Shown: in pieces, positions 35,286 through 44,789 of the stretch
Layout of the letters: each line of letters starts with the position of its first letter
Position numbering within the stretch: position 1 is the first letter of the stretch
Assembly: GCA_947461795.1 (NCBI GenBank)
Contig: CANHMG010000007.1
Span: 1-49,038, forward strand
Direction of reading: 5' to 3'
DNA from: Flavobacteriaceae bacterium
Lineage (GTDB): Bacteria; Bacteroidota; Bacteroidia; Flavobacteriales; Flavobacteriaceae
DNA: 49,038 nt
The notes under the pieces: generated by a model
Seen by the model: only the letters and a program-made list of their open reading frames with translations
The model's database searches: none
Told to the model about the DNA's origin: nothing
Program-made: the position numbers and the translations under genes

Positions 35286-38200
35286 ATGAAAAATACGCTA
35301 CTTTTTAAGAAAGTAAACACCTTTATGTTTTGGTGTGTTGCTTTGTTGCTGTTATCCTTCTCAAATAAAGGATATGGACAATTGCTGGTGGAGAACTTTA
35401 GTTACACAACCGCTGGGCCATTACAAACTGCTTCAGGTACTTGGGCTGTTCACAGCGGCGCCACTCCTTTTGTTCAATATTCTAATACAGGGCTTACCTA
35501 TGCTGGGCATGCAGGATCTGGTGTTGGAGGCTCCGCTACTTTTGGGACTGGAACAGCCGATCATAACCGAACTTTTACAGCTCAAACTACAGGAACAGTT
35601 TATATGAGTTGTTTGGTTAATATTACTTCTGTTTCTGCAACTGGGGATTATTTTTTGCATTTTAATTCAACTGGTACTTTTGCTGCAAGAATTGCTGCTA
35701 CAACTAGTGGTACTAATTTAAGATTTGGTGTCAGTAAATCAGCTGCGCCAGTTGCGGCAACTACTAATTTCGTTTTAGGAACTACGTATATGCTTGTTGT
35801 CAAGTATACTTATATTGCTGGATTAACAAATGATCAAGTTGATTTGTGGGTATTACCTGCTTTCGCTTCTACGGAAGCATTGGCTGGAACACCTTTGCAA
35901 ACGACTACTACGGGGACTGATGCTACCACTTTAGGTGCTATGGCTATTCGACAAGGTTCCCCATTACCAGTAGGATCTGTTGATGCGATTCGTGTTGGAA
36001 CAAGTTGGGCAGATATTGCACCTGCCGCAAGTTTGATCAACAGCGGAAACAATTATTCAGCAACAGCTTTTTCAAATACATACGGGACTGCGTCAGCTAC
36101 TCAATCATTTGTAGTAGCTGGATCTTTATTAACAAACGATGTAGTGGCAACTGCTCAAACTGGTTTTGAAGTTTCTAGAAGCGATGTGGTTTCTTACGGC
36201 GCAACAGCAACTTTTACCGCTGCTGAGGCGAATGCAGGAACATTTTCTGTTTTGGTGCGTTTAAAAAATAATGCCAATGCAGGAAATTATAATGCACAAA
36301 ATGCGGTCGTACTTTCGAGTAGCCCCGCTGCTAATGTGAACATTGTTACGTCGGCATCTGGAAATACAGTTAGTACATTAGGATTGAATATTAGTGGAGT
36401 TTCAGCACAGGATAAGACTTTTGATGGTAATAATACCGCAACATTAACAGGAAGCGCTTTACTCAACGGCGTTTTGTTTTCTGATGATGTTGTTTTAGGA
36501 GGTACGCCTTCTGCTACTTTTTCATCAGCAAGTGTAGGAACATGGCCAGTAACGGTAATAGGTTATGCTATTAGCGGAACTAAAGCTTCTAATTATAGCT
36601 TGAGCCAACCAACAGTGGCGAATGCTACTATTAATCCTTCAGCATTGATTGATCAGGTAATTACTTTCACTGCTTTGAGTTCAGTTCCTTATGGTACAAC
36701 CAGCGTATCTTTGTTGGCTACATCTGACAATCCGGGAGGTAATCCAATCACTTATGTAAGTTCAAACACAAACGTCGCTACAATTTCAGGTAGCTCGGCG
36801 ATTATTGTGGGTGCAGGAACAACAACAATTACTGCTTCACAAGCAGGTGATGTAACACACAATCCAGCTATTGATGTGCCGCAGTCATTAACAGTAACGC
36901 CTTTAGCAATTTCCTTAAATGGAATTTCTGCAGTAGATAAGCTTTATGATGGCACAACAACGGCTACTTTAACTGGAACACCTGTATTAAGTCCAGCACC
37001 TATTAATGGAAATGTAGTTACGATTGGTGGCACACCAGTAGCAAATTTTGCAACGGCTAATGTTGGAACACAAGCGGTAACCATTACTGGGTATACGATT
37101 GGTGGTGCCAATGCTGGAAATTACTCATTTACACAACCAACCGTTGCTAACGCTACGATTAACCCATTAACACAAACAATTACCACCTTTAGCACAATTC
37201 CAACGCTAACGACTTTGACGCCTGCGGTAACGTTGACTGGAATTGCCTCTTCGGGATTGACGGTTTCTTTTGAAAGTTCCGATACCAACGTAGCGACTAT
37301 TGCAGGAAATGTACTTACTATCGTTGGACCTGGTTCGGTTACGATAACCGCCAAACAAATTGGAAATACCAATTATGCAGCGGCGACTGAACTGACACAA
37401 ACGAGATTGGTCGAAACTGCTTTGTACTTGAACCAATTTACGGGCTCTGTTTCTGCTTGTCCGACACAAGGAAACGTAGCGACCGTTGTAGCCAATACCA
37501 CAGGAGCAATTGCGACTCGTTCTACAATAACTTGTGCTCAATTAGCGAATTTCTTTAGTTCGACAACTATCAATGCAACTGCAAGTATCAATAACAATTC
37601 GTATGTAGAATTCTCAGCAACTGCTGCTGCAGGTTATCGATTGAATTTGACAAAAGTATCTTTTGTTCGTTCAGGTAGCGGAACCTGTCCAAACCAATTG
37701 GAAGTGCGTTATAGCACCGATGGTTTTGTAACTTCTACTGCGATGAGCAACTCGGCTTTAACGACTACAACAGCAACCACTTTAACATGGGATTTTGCTG
37801 ATTTTAATACCCCAATTTCAGGAACGATCACTTTCAGATTGTATCCTTACGGAACACAACGTGCCGATTTAGCAGGAACTTCTGCAACTACTGGTACGTT
37901 TAGAATAGACGATGTTACGATATACGGAACTGTTGTAGTTCCTCCACCAACGGTAACAACTACGACGCCACCAGCAGTGATTAATGATTTATCTGCTACT
38001 TTAGGAGGTAATGTTACGAATACCGGCGGTTCGGCAATTATAGGAAATGGAGTAGTGATTTCAGTTGCTACTGCAAATACAAATCCTACCATTGGCGGAT
38101 TTGGAGTTACAAATATTGTTAATGGCAGTTTTTCAGCAGGAACAGGTACTTTTTCAGTACCATCAGGAGCATTGGATCGAGATACTCAGTATTACTATGC

Positions 38201-41200
38201 TGCTTATGCTGCTAATGACCAAGGGACTTCTTATGGTAGTGTAGCCTCGTTTTATACGTTGGCATCCACGCCAGTAAATGCTCCTTTTTTAGGGAATGAA
38301 ACGACGACAACTTTAACGCTTTTCATCTTTGATGTTTCAAGTCCAAATTATTATTATACACAATTTTTGATTCGTGTAATTAGTGGCGCAAATACCTATT
38401 ATTTGCAAGCTAACGGTACTTTGGGAGTTAATCCAGTTTGGCAGACAGCAATGCAATGGGAAAATTCTGCCACTACCTTAACTGTAAGTGGTTTGACTAA
38501 TAATACTGCTTATACTTTTGATGTAAAATCACGAAATACAGCAGGTGTTGAAACAGCCTTCGGACCAAGCACTACAATTTCAACATTAGAGGATTTAGAT
38601 CCTAATTTAGTACTAACTAGTGCAGCGCCAACATTTGGTAACGTCTGTACGACAGGAGCTACTAATTTTGCTAAGACAAGTTTTACTTTGAATGGTTTTT
38701 ACCTTGATTTTGCTGATTTTTCAGTAGCGTCAGCAGCAGGTCAATTGTCATTTTCAACATCAGAAAACGGAACCTATTCTAATCCTTTGGCTGTTTCACA
38801 CACAAGTCCAACGATGACGGGTCAAGTCATTTGGGTACAATTCACTCCAAGCGTTACAGGAGCTTTTTCAAGTACGATAGCGATTACAGGCGGTGGTTTG
38901 GCTAGTTCATTTGATGTAGCAGCAAGTGGTACAGGAATTAATACGCCAGCTACAGCCACAACAGGAACTATTTCTGCTATAACTGTTGTGGGAGCAACTA
39001 TTGCAGGTTCGACTGTTGCAGGTTGTTCTGCAATCATCGCTAACGGCATTGAATATAGTACCGCTAGTAATTTTACAGGAGCTACACAAATAGCGGGTGG
39101 TTTTCCAGTTACTTTAAATACGTTGTCTCCAAATACTTTATATTATGTAAGAGCCTACGCAACCGATTCGTCTGCAGCGGGAATTGCTTACGGAAATTCT
39201 GCTTCGTTTACGACTTTAGGATTAACTACTGCACCTGTTGCTGATCCAGCAACTACAGTAGAAGCCACAAGTTTTGTTGCGAATTGGCAAGCAGTTACAG
39301 GTGCTGAATCGTACTTGTTAGATGTTAGCACTAATATTAATTTCGCAGGACCTTTAACAACTATTGCCAATTGGAGTTTCCCAAATGCTACTGACGATGC
39401 TGTTATAGATGCTGGTATTGCTGCTAATAGTAGCAATGTATTGACTACGGTTGGTGGTGTTGGAACCATTACTTATGTGCCTACTTCTAGTAGCACCACC
39501 AGCGCTGCTTCGGGTGCAGGTTGGGATTCTGGAAATGGTACGAAATATTGGCAAATTGATATTGCCACAACAGGGTATTCTAATTTAAAATTATCTTCCG
39601 CGCAACGCTCTTCAGGAACAGGTCCAAGAGATTTTAAAGTGCAATATAGTGTCAATGCAGGAGCGAATTGGTTTGATGTTTCTGGGGCAACAGTAACCGT
39701 TGGAAACAACTGGACGACTGGAGTATTAACGGACGTCGCTTTACCTGCGGCATGTAATAATCAAACATCCGTTCGTTTGCGTTGGATTATGACTTCAAAC
39801 ACGAATGTAAATACAACAGCAGTAGCGGGAACTGGAACGAGTGGAATAGATTCCATTTTAGTAACAGGTAGTACCTCTAGTTTTGTTCCTGGTTATGAAG
39901 GTTTATCTGTAAATGGCTTGTCTCAATTGGTAAGTGGATTGACAGAATTGACTCAATATCATTATAGAGTGAGAGCATTTAGTACAAATAGCACTTCGCC
40001 AAATTCAAATGTGATATCGGTAACAACTGCAGCTGCACCGCCTACTTTTGACTCCGTTTCTTACACTGGAAGTACTGTTTGTGATGGTTCTGTTGGAACT
40101 TTTGATGTAGCTGGTTTGAGTCCAAATGTTGCTTCTAGATTATTTTATAATATTGGTATTGGAGCAACACAATCTGTAGTAACAACAGTTGCTGATGGCA
40201 GTGGAGCTGCTACTTTTAGTATCGTCCTACCTTTAGCAGTTGATGGGGAAATTCTTACTGTTACTTTGGTGGAACGATTGGACGCATCTTCTTCTACAGC
40301 AGTTGAATCAAATAATCAAGTATTTATCAATTTTATAGCGGCTAACGTAGGGTATTATGAAGATGCAGATGGGGATTCATACGGTAATCTATTAGTAACT
40401 CAAGTATCTTGTACTGGTGCGCCTGTAGGTTTTGTAAGTAATAGTACTGATTGTGATGATAGTCTTGCTACGGGTGCACTTGTTTATCAAAGTGCTACTT
40501 TATATACAGATGTCGACGGTGATACTTTTACAGTAGGTACAGGAAGTGTTGTTTGTTATGGTGCGACTTTACCAGTTGGAACTACATTGACCCAATCTGG
40601 AACTAATGATTGTGATGACAATGCCTTTAGTTTGACTAATAATTGTAATACAGCATCAATAGTAAACCTTACCTTATTTGTAGAAGGTTATTATACAGGA
40701 GCAAGTACAATGAACTCTGTGAAATTCAATCAAGATGGAGTTTCTCCAATAACAGACGTAGAAGACATGACCATTGAATTGCATGATGCTACAACGTATG
40801 AATTACTTCATACTACAACAGCTACTTTACATACAGATGGTTCGCTTTCAGCATCATTTGCTGGCGCACCAAATGGTTCATTCTATATCGCTGTGAAAGG
40901 AAGTAACATGCTTCAAACCTGGTCGGCTGAACCTCAAACTGTAGGTACTACACCATTAAGCTATGATTTCTCAAGTGCCGCTACACAATCATATGGCGAG
41001 GTGAGAGAAATGGAGTCTGGAGTGTTTGCTTTCTTTAATGGAGATCTTAACCAAGATGAAGTTATCGATAACGTAGATACGGATACATTGTTTTTAGACA
41101 TTGATGCTTCAAACTTTGGAGTATTAGCCACAGATTTGAATGGAGATGGAGTAGTAGATAACGTTGATACTGATAATGTATTTCTTAGTATTGATGCTTC

Positions 41201-41222
41201 AAGATTTTCAAATCACCCTTAA
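35286..41222 (+). CDS. Giant multidomain surface protein (YDG/MBG-like repeats, FN3-like domains, dockerin-like C-terminus)
   Basis: Signal peptide (LLLSFSNKGYGQ); repeated GISAVDKLYDGTTTATLTGTP...YTIGGANAGNYSFTQPTVANATINP units; DADGDSYG...CDD motifs; C-terminal GDLNQDEVIDNVDTDTLF...TDLNGDGVVDNVDTDNVF. Confidence 0.9.
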   Translation: MKNTLLFKKVNTFMFWCVALLLLSFSNKGYGQLLVENFSYTTAGPLQTASGTWAVHSGATPFVQYSNTGLTYAGHAGSGVGGSATFGTGTADHNRTFTAQTTGTVYMSCLVNITSVSATGDYFLHFNSTGTFAARIAATTSGTNLRFGVSKSAAPVAATTNFVLGTTYMLVVKYTYIAGLTNDQVDLWVLPAFASTEALAGTPLQTTTTGTDATTLGAMAIRQGSPLPVGSVDAIRVGTSWADIAPAASLINSGNNYSATAFSNTYGTASATQSFVVAGSLLTNDVVATAQTGFEVSRSDVVSYGATATFTAAEANAGTFSVLVRLKNNANAGNYNAQNAVVLSSSPAANVNIVTSASGNTVSTLGLNISGVSAQDKTFDGNNTATLTGSALLNGVLFSDDVVLGGTPSATFSSASVGTWPVTVIGYAISGTKASNYSLSQPTVANATINPSALIDQVITFTALSSVPYGTTSVSLLATSDNPGGNPITYVSSNTNVATISGSSAIIVGAGTTTITASQAGDVTHNPAIDVPQSLTVTPLAISLNGISAVDKLYDGTTTATLTGTPVLSPAPINGNVVTIGGTPVANFATANVGTQAVTITGYTIGGANAGNYSFTQPTVANATINPLTQTITTFSTIPTLTTLTPAVTLTGIASSGLTVSFESSDTNVATIAGNVLTIVGPGSVTITAKQIGNTNYAAATELTQTRLVETALYLNQFTGSVSACPTQGNVATVVANTTGAIATRSTITCAQLANFFSSTTINATASINNNSYVEFSATAAAGYRLNLTKVSFVRSGSGTCPNQLEVRYSTDGFVTSTAMSNSALTTTTATTLTWDFADFNTPISGTITFRLYPYGTQRADLAGTSATTGTFRIDDVTIYGTVVVPPPTVTTTTPPAVINDLSATLGGNVTNTGGSAIIGNGVVISVATANTNPTIGGFGVTNIVNGSFSAGTGTFSVPSGALDRDTQYYYAAYAANDQGTSYGSVASFYTLASTPVNAPFLGNETTTTLTLFIFDVSSPNYYYTQFLIRVISGANTYYLQANGTLGVNPVWQTAMQWENSATTLTVSGLTNNTAYTFDVKSRNTAGVETAFGPSTTISTLEDLDPNLVLTSAAPTFGNVCTTGATNFAKTSFTLNGFYLDFADFSVASAAGQLSFSTSENGTYSNPLAVSHTSPTMTGQVIWVQFTPSVTGAFSSTIAITGGGLASSFDVAASGTGINTPATATTGTISAITVVGATIAGSTVAGCSAIIANGIEYSTASNFTGATQIAGGFPVTLNTLSPNTLYYVRAYATDSSAAGIAYGNSASFTTLGLTTAPVADPATTVEATSFVANWQAVTGAESYLLDVSTNINFAGPLTTIANWSFPNATDDAVIDAGIAANSSNVLTTVGGVGTITYVPTSSSTTSAASGAGWDSGNGTKYWQIDIATTGYSNLKLSSAQRSSGTGPRDFKVQYSVNAGANWFDVSGATVTVGNNWTTGVLTDVALPAACNNQTSVRLRWIMTSNTNVNTTAVAGTGTSGIDSILVTGSTSSFVPGYEGLSVNGLSQLVSGLTELTQYHYRVRAFSTNSTSPNSNVISVTTAAAPPTFDSVSYTGSTVCDGSVGTFDVAGLSPNVASRLFYNIGIGATQSVVTTVADGSGAATFSIVLPLAVDGEILTVTLVERLDASSSTAVESNNQVFINFIAANVGYYEDADGDSYGNLLVTQVSCTGAPVGFVSNSTDCDDSLATGALVYQSATLYTDVDGDTFTVGTGSVVCYGATLPVGTTLTQSGTNDCDDNAFSLTNNCNTASIVNLTLFVEGYYTGASTMNSVKFNQDGVSPITDVEDMTIELHDATTYELLHTTTATLHTDGSLSASFAGAPNGSFYIAVKGSNMLQTWSAEPQTVGTTPLSYDFSSAATQSYGEVREMESGVFAFFNGDLNQDEVIDNVDTDTLFLDIDASNFGVLATDLNGDGVVDNVDTDNVFLSIDASRFSNHP

Positions 41223-41243
41223 TTAGTAACCGATTTTAAAAAA

Positions 41244-41277
41244 AAAGCATCTTCATTTTTTGAAGAGGCTTTTTTTT
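41244..41277. terminator. Bidirectional terminator between convergent genes
   Basis: AAAAGCATCTTCATTTTTTGAAGAGGCTTTTTTTT. Confidence 0.8.
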
Positions 41278-41279
41278 AT

Positions 41280-42068
41280 TTAACTAAATCGCAATCGAAC
41301 ATATACATGTTTGATTCCTTTCTTGTCGGAATCACGTTCGTCGATTTCGAGAATATCGGTGAGTGATTTAAGCATTGGTGTAAGTTTGGAAAAGCCATAA
41401 TTTCTAGGATCGAATTCTGGTTTTTTCTTTACGATTAGGTTTCCAACATCGCCAAGGAATGCCCAGCCGTCATCATCACCAATCGCTTCAATCGTTGCTT
41501 CGATGAGTTCGATGGTTTGCAAATCGACTTTGTTTAAGGCTTTTTCTGCAGGTTTTTCGATAGGTTTCTTATTGTCATTAGGTGTATTCGGTGTATTTTT
41601 TTTAGGCAGTTTTTTTGGTTTTGCACCTTCTAAAACTTCGATGTAGATAAATCGATCGCAGGCGACGATAAAGGAGTTAGGAGTTTTCTTTTCTCCCAAT
41701 CCGATGACTTTCATGCCAGATTCACGCAAACGAATTGCCAATCGCGTAAAATCGCTATCACTGGAAACAATGCAGAATCCATCTACTTTTCCGGAGTAAA
41801 GCAAATCCATGGCATCTATAATCATTGCGGAGTCGGAAGAGTTTTTTCCTACGGTATAACTGTATTGCTGAATCGGTGTGATGGCATGTTCTAAGAGTAC
41901 GCTTTTCCATCCACCGGCATTGGGCTTGGTCCAATCGGCATAAATTCTTTTGGTGGTTGGAGTTCCAAATTTGGCGATTTCTTCCATCATTCCTTTGACA
42001 TTGCTATAGGGAACGTTGTCGGCATCGATGAGTACGGCTATTTTTAGTTCTTTGTTGGGTTGTGACAT
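41280..42068 (-). CDS. NYN-domain (LabA/DUF88) RNase-like protein with C-terminal OST-HTH/LOTUS-like domain
   Basis: KIAVLIDADNVPYSNV, DSAMIIDAMDLLYSGKVDGFCIVSSDSDFTRLAIRLRESGMKVIGLG; C-term GWAFLGDVGNLIVKKKPEFDPRNYGFSKLTPMLKSL. Confidence 0.9.
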   Translation of the reverse strand: MSQPNKELKIAVLIDADNVPYSNVKGMMEEIAKFGTPTTKRIYADWTKPNAGGWKSVLLEHAITPIQQYSYTVGKNSSDSAMIIDAMDLLYSGKVDGFCIVSSDSDFTRLAIRLRESGMKVIGLGEKKTPNSFIVACDRFIYIEVLEGAKPKKLPKKNTPNTPNDNKKPIEKPAEKALNKVDLQTIELIEATIEAIGDDDGWAFLGDVGNLIVKKKPEFDPRNYGFSKLTPMLKSLTDILEIDERDSDKKGIKHVYVRLRFS

Positions 42069-42165
42069 TTTGTGTTACTGAGTTGCTGAGACGCTGATTT
42101 ACTGAGTTTTGAATTTTGGTATAGCAGCATTTCACATTAAGTTGCGAAGATACGGAGTTTATCTC

Positions 42166-42276
42166 TAGCCCCGATAGTAACGGAAATCCTTTTGTGTTTT
42201 ATAAAAGTCACTTGACAGTGCATGCGACGACAAAAAACACAAAAGATTGGAGTGGATAGCGGGAATAAGCTCCTAA
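42166..42276 (+). repeat. Dispersed hairpin repeat, copy 5
   Basis: tagccccgatagtaacggaaatCCTTTTGTGTTTT...AAAACACAAAAGattggagtggatagcgggaataagctccta. Confidence 0.87.
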
Positions 42277-42360
42277 AAATAAATGGAATTATACCATTAA
42301 TATCCCATAGAAATAATTAATTTTGCGCCAGTAAAAAAAACGTTTTATACACTGATTATC

Positions 42361-43620
42361 ATGGTGAAAGATTTATTCGAAAGAATTCAAAACAATAAAG
42401 GTCCTTTAGGAAAATGGGCCTCTCAAGCGGAAGGGTATTATGTTTTTCCAAAGTTAGAGGGAGAATTAGGGCCGAGAATGCAGTTTAAAGGAAAAGATAT
42501 TTTGAACTGGAGTTTGAATGATTATTTGGGATTGGCGAATCATCCGGAAGTTCGAAAAGCAGATACGGAAGCGGCGATGCAATATGGAGCTGCGTATCCT
42601 ATGGGAGCGCGCATGATGAGTGGACATACAGATGCTCATGAACAATTGGAAAACGAATTAGCTGCTTTTGTGATGAAAGAATCTGCCTATTTGTTGAACT
42701 TTGGGTATCAAGGAATCTTATCTACAATTGATGCGTTAGTTAGTAAAAATGATATTATTGTATACGATGTAGATGCACATGCGTGTATTATAGATGGTGT
42801 TCGGTTGCATATGGGAAAACGTTTTACGTATCGTCATAACGATATTGAAAGCATGGAGAAGAACTTGCAACGCGCCACTAAAATGGCTACAGAAACAGGT
42901 GGTGGAATTCTATTCATCACGGAAGGTGTTTTTGGAATGCGAGGTCAACAAGGCAAGTTGAAAGAGATTGTTGCTTTGAAAGAAAAATACAATTTCCGAT
43001 TGCTGGTGGATGATGCTCATGGGTTTGGAACTTTAGGAAATACAGGTGCTGGAGCAGGTGAGGAGCAAGGATGCCAAGATGGAATTGATGTGTATTTTTC
43101 TACGTTTGCCAAATCGATGGCGAGTATCGGAGCTTTTATTGCTGCGGATAAAGACATTATTGATTATTTGAAATACAATTTACGTTCACAGATGTTTGCC
43201 AAAGCGTTGCCGATGATTCAAACTCTTGGAGCATTGAAAAGATTGGAATTGTTGCGTAATCACCCTGAATTGAAAGATAAATTGTGGGAAAACGTCAATG
43301 CATTGCAAAACGGATTGAAATCACATGGGTTTAACATTGGAGATACGAATACGTGTGTGACGCCAGTATATTTAGAAGGAAGTATTCCAGAAGCGATGGT
43401 GATGGTGAATGACTTGAGAGAAAATTACGGAATTTTTCTTTCAATTGTTGTGTATCCTGTGATACCGAAGGGAATTATTTTATTGAGAATGATACCGACT
43501 TCATCACATACGTTAGGCGATATCGATGAAACATTGACTGCTTTTGATGCGATTCGTGAAAAATTAGAGAATGGCACTTACAAAGCGATTGCAGAGAAAA
43601 CTACTGTTGATGTAAGTTAA
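42361..43620 (+). CDS. Alpha-oxoamine synthase family PLP enzyme (serine palmitoyltransferase/KBL-like; candidate cysteate acyltransferase)
   Basis: NDYLGLANHPEV, GARMMSGHTDAHEQLE, YDVDAHACIIDGVRL, LLVDDAHGFGTLG, STFAKSMASIGAFIA (PLP lysine). Confidence 0.9.
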   Translation: MVKDLFERIQNNKGPLGKWASQAEGYYVFPKLEGELGPRMQFKGKDILNWSLNDYLGLANHPEVRKADTEAAMQYGAAYPMGARMMSGHTDAHEQLENELAAFVMKESAYLLNFGYQGILSTIDALVSKNDIIVYDVDAHACIIDGVRLHMGKRFTYRHNDIESMEKNLQRATKMATETGGGILFITEGVFGMRGQQGKLKEIVALKEKYNFRLLVDDAHGFGTLGNTGAGAGEEQGCQDGIDVYFSTFAKSMASIGAFIAADKDIIDYLKYNLRSQMFAKALPMIQTLGALKRLELLRNHPELKDKLWENVNALQNGLKSHGFNIGDTNTCVTPVYLEGSIPEAMVMVNDLRENYGIFLSIVVYPVIPKGIILLRMIPTSSHTLGDIDETLTAFDAIREKLENGTYKAIAEKTTVDVS

Positions 43621-43640
43621 AAAAAATAAAAAATAAAATT

Positions 43641-43671
43641 AAAACCGTTTCAGTAATGAAGCGGTTTTTTT
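43641..43671. terminator. Bidirectional terminator
   Basis: AAAACCGTTTCAGTAATGAAGCGGTTTTTTTA between convergent ORFs. Confidence 0.8.
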
Positions 43672-44788
43672 ATAAATCCTTACGAAAAGTTCTTCTTCGT
43701 CGGTTGATTTTTGAGTCGAAATTTTTCCAAAGATTGTGAATGGCATGATTCTCTTCTAATTCAGGAGTTCGTATGCATTTAAGGATTCCTTTTTGACTAA
43801 AAGTTTTATAATATTCGTCAAAAATGATAGCGGTGACACCTTTGCTTTGGTATTCTGGTAAAATTCCAATAAGATAAAACAGAACTTCTTTACTATGTTT
43901 TCGAGCTTGAAGAAGATGGTACCATCCCAAAGGAAATAATTTGCCTTTAGATTTTTGCAAGGCTTCAGAAAAAGAAGGCATTACGATACTAAATGCTACT
44001 AAATTTTCGTCTTTGTCGATTACAAATTTGATGTACTCTGGATTGATAAATGGAATGTATTTCTTTTTAAAATATTCTTTTTGAATGTCAGTAATTGCTA
44101 CGAATGAAGATAAATTTGCATAGGAGGTGTTGAATAAATCAAACATTTTATCTACATAAGGAAGGATGTCTTTAGTGCGATTGAAAGTTAGAGATGTTAA
44201 TTGATATCGTCTTTTGATTAATTCTTGTGCTTTGACATAGACTTCTGGTTTGACATTGCTAAAGGAAAAAGTACTTTCTTGGAATTCTTTTTCTTTTACA
44301 TAACCCAATTCAACTAAATGTTGAGCATAATAAGGATGATTGTACCAAGTAATCATGGAGCCAATAAAATCAAATCCTTCAGTTAACACGCCGACTTTAT
44401 CTAAATTGGAAAAGCCAATTGGACCTTCAACATATTCTAAAGAATTAGCTCTTCCTAATTCGTAAACTTTTTCTAATAATGCTTTGGTAACTTCAATATC
44501 GTCAATGACATCCCACCAGCCAAAACGGACTTTCTTTTTTTGTTGGATATTGACTTCATTCCAATTGATTATAGCAGCAATTCTTCCTACAATTTTACCT
44601 TCTTTATAGGCCAAATACAAATGAGCTTCTGCTGTTTCGAAAGCAGGGTTTTTGGTAGTGTCAAAACTATCCATTTCATCTTGGATTAAAGGAGGAACCC
44701 AATAAGGATGGTTTTCATATAAAGAAAACGGAAAAGTAACGAACGTTTTTAGTAATTTTTTAGAAGTAACTTCTTGAATGGTAATCAT
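43670..44788 (-). CDS. GNAT-like N-acyltransferase family protein
   Basis: FPFSLYENHPYWVPPL, AHLYLAYKEGKIVGRIAAIIN, YVEGPIGFSNLDKVGVLTEGFD; start probably MITIQEV at 44788 (the ORF-track start overlaps the upstream gene). Confidence 0.8.
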   Translation of the reverse strand: MITIQEVTSKKLLKTFVTFPFSLYENHPYWVPPLIQDEMDSFDTTKNPAFETAEAHLYLAYKEGKIVGRIAAIINWNEVNIQQKKKVRFGWWDVIDDIEVTKALLEKVYELGRANSLEYVEGPIGFSNLDKVGVLTEGFDFIGSMITWYNHPYYAQHLVELGYVKEKEFQESTFSFSNVKPEVYVKAQELIKRRYQLTSLTFNRTKDILPYVDKMFDLFNTSYANLSSFVAITDIQKEYFKKKYIPFINPEYIKFVIDKDENLVAFSIVMPSFSEALQKSKGKLFPLGWYHLLQARKHSKEVLFYLIGILPEYQSKGVTAIIFDEYYKTFSQKGILKCIRTPELEENHAIHNLWKNFDSKINRRRRTFRKDL

Positions 44789-44789
44789 T

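Noticed and set aside
37206-37541. 111-aa antisense ORF and other antisense ORFs inside the giant surface protein (35433, 37121, 38822, 39188, 39354)
   Set aside because: Low-complexity Ser/Thr/Arg or Val/Ala readings opposite a well-supported Thr/Ala-rich coding frame.
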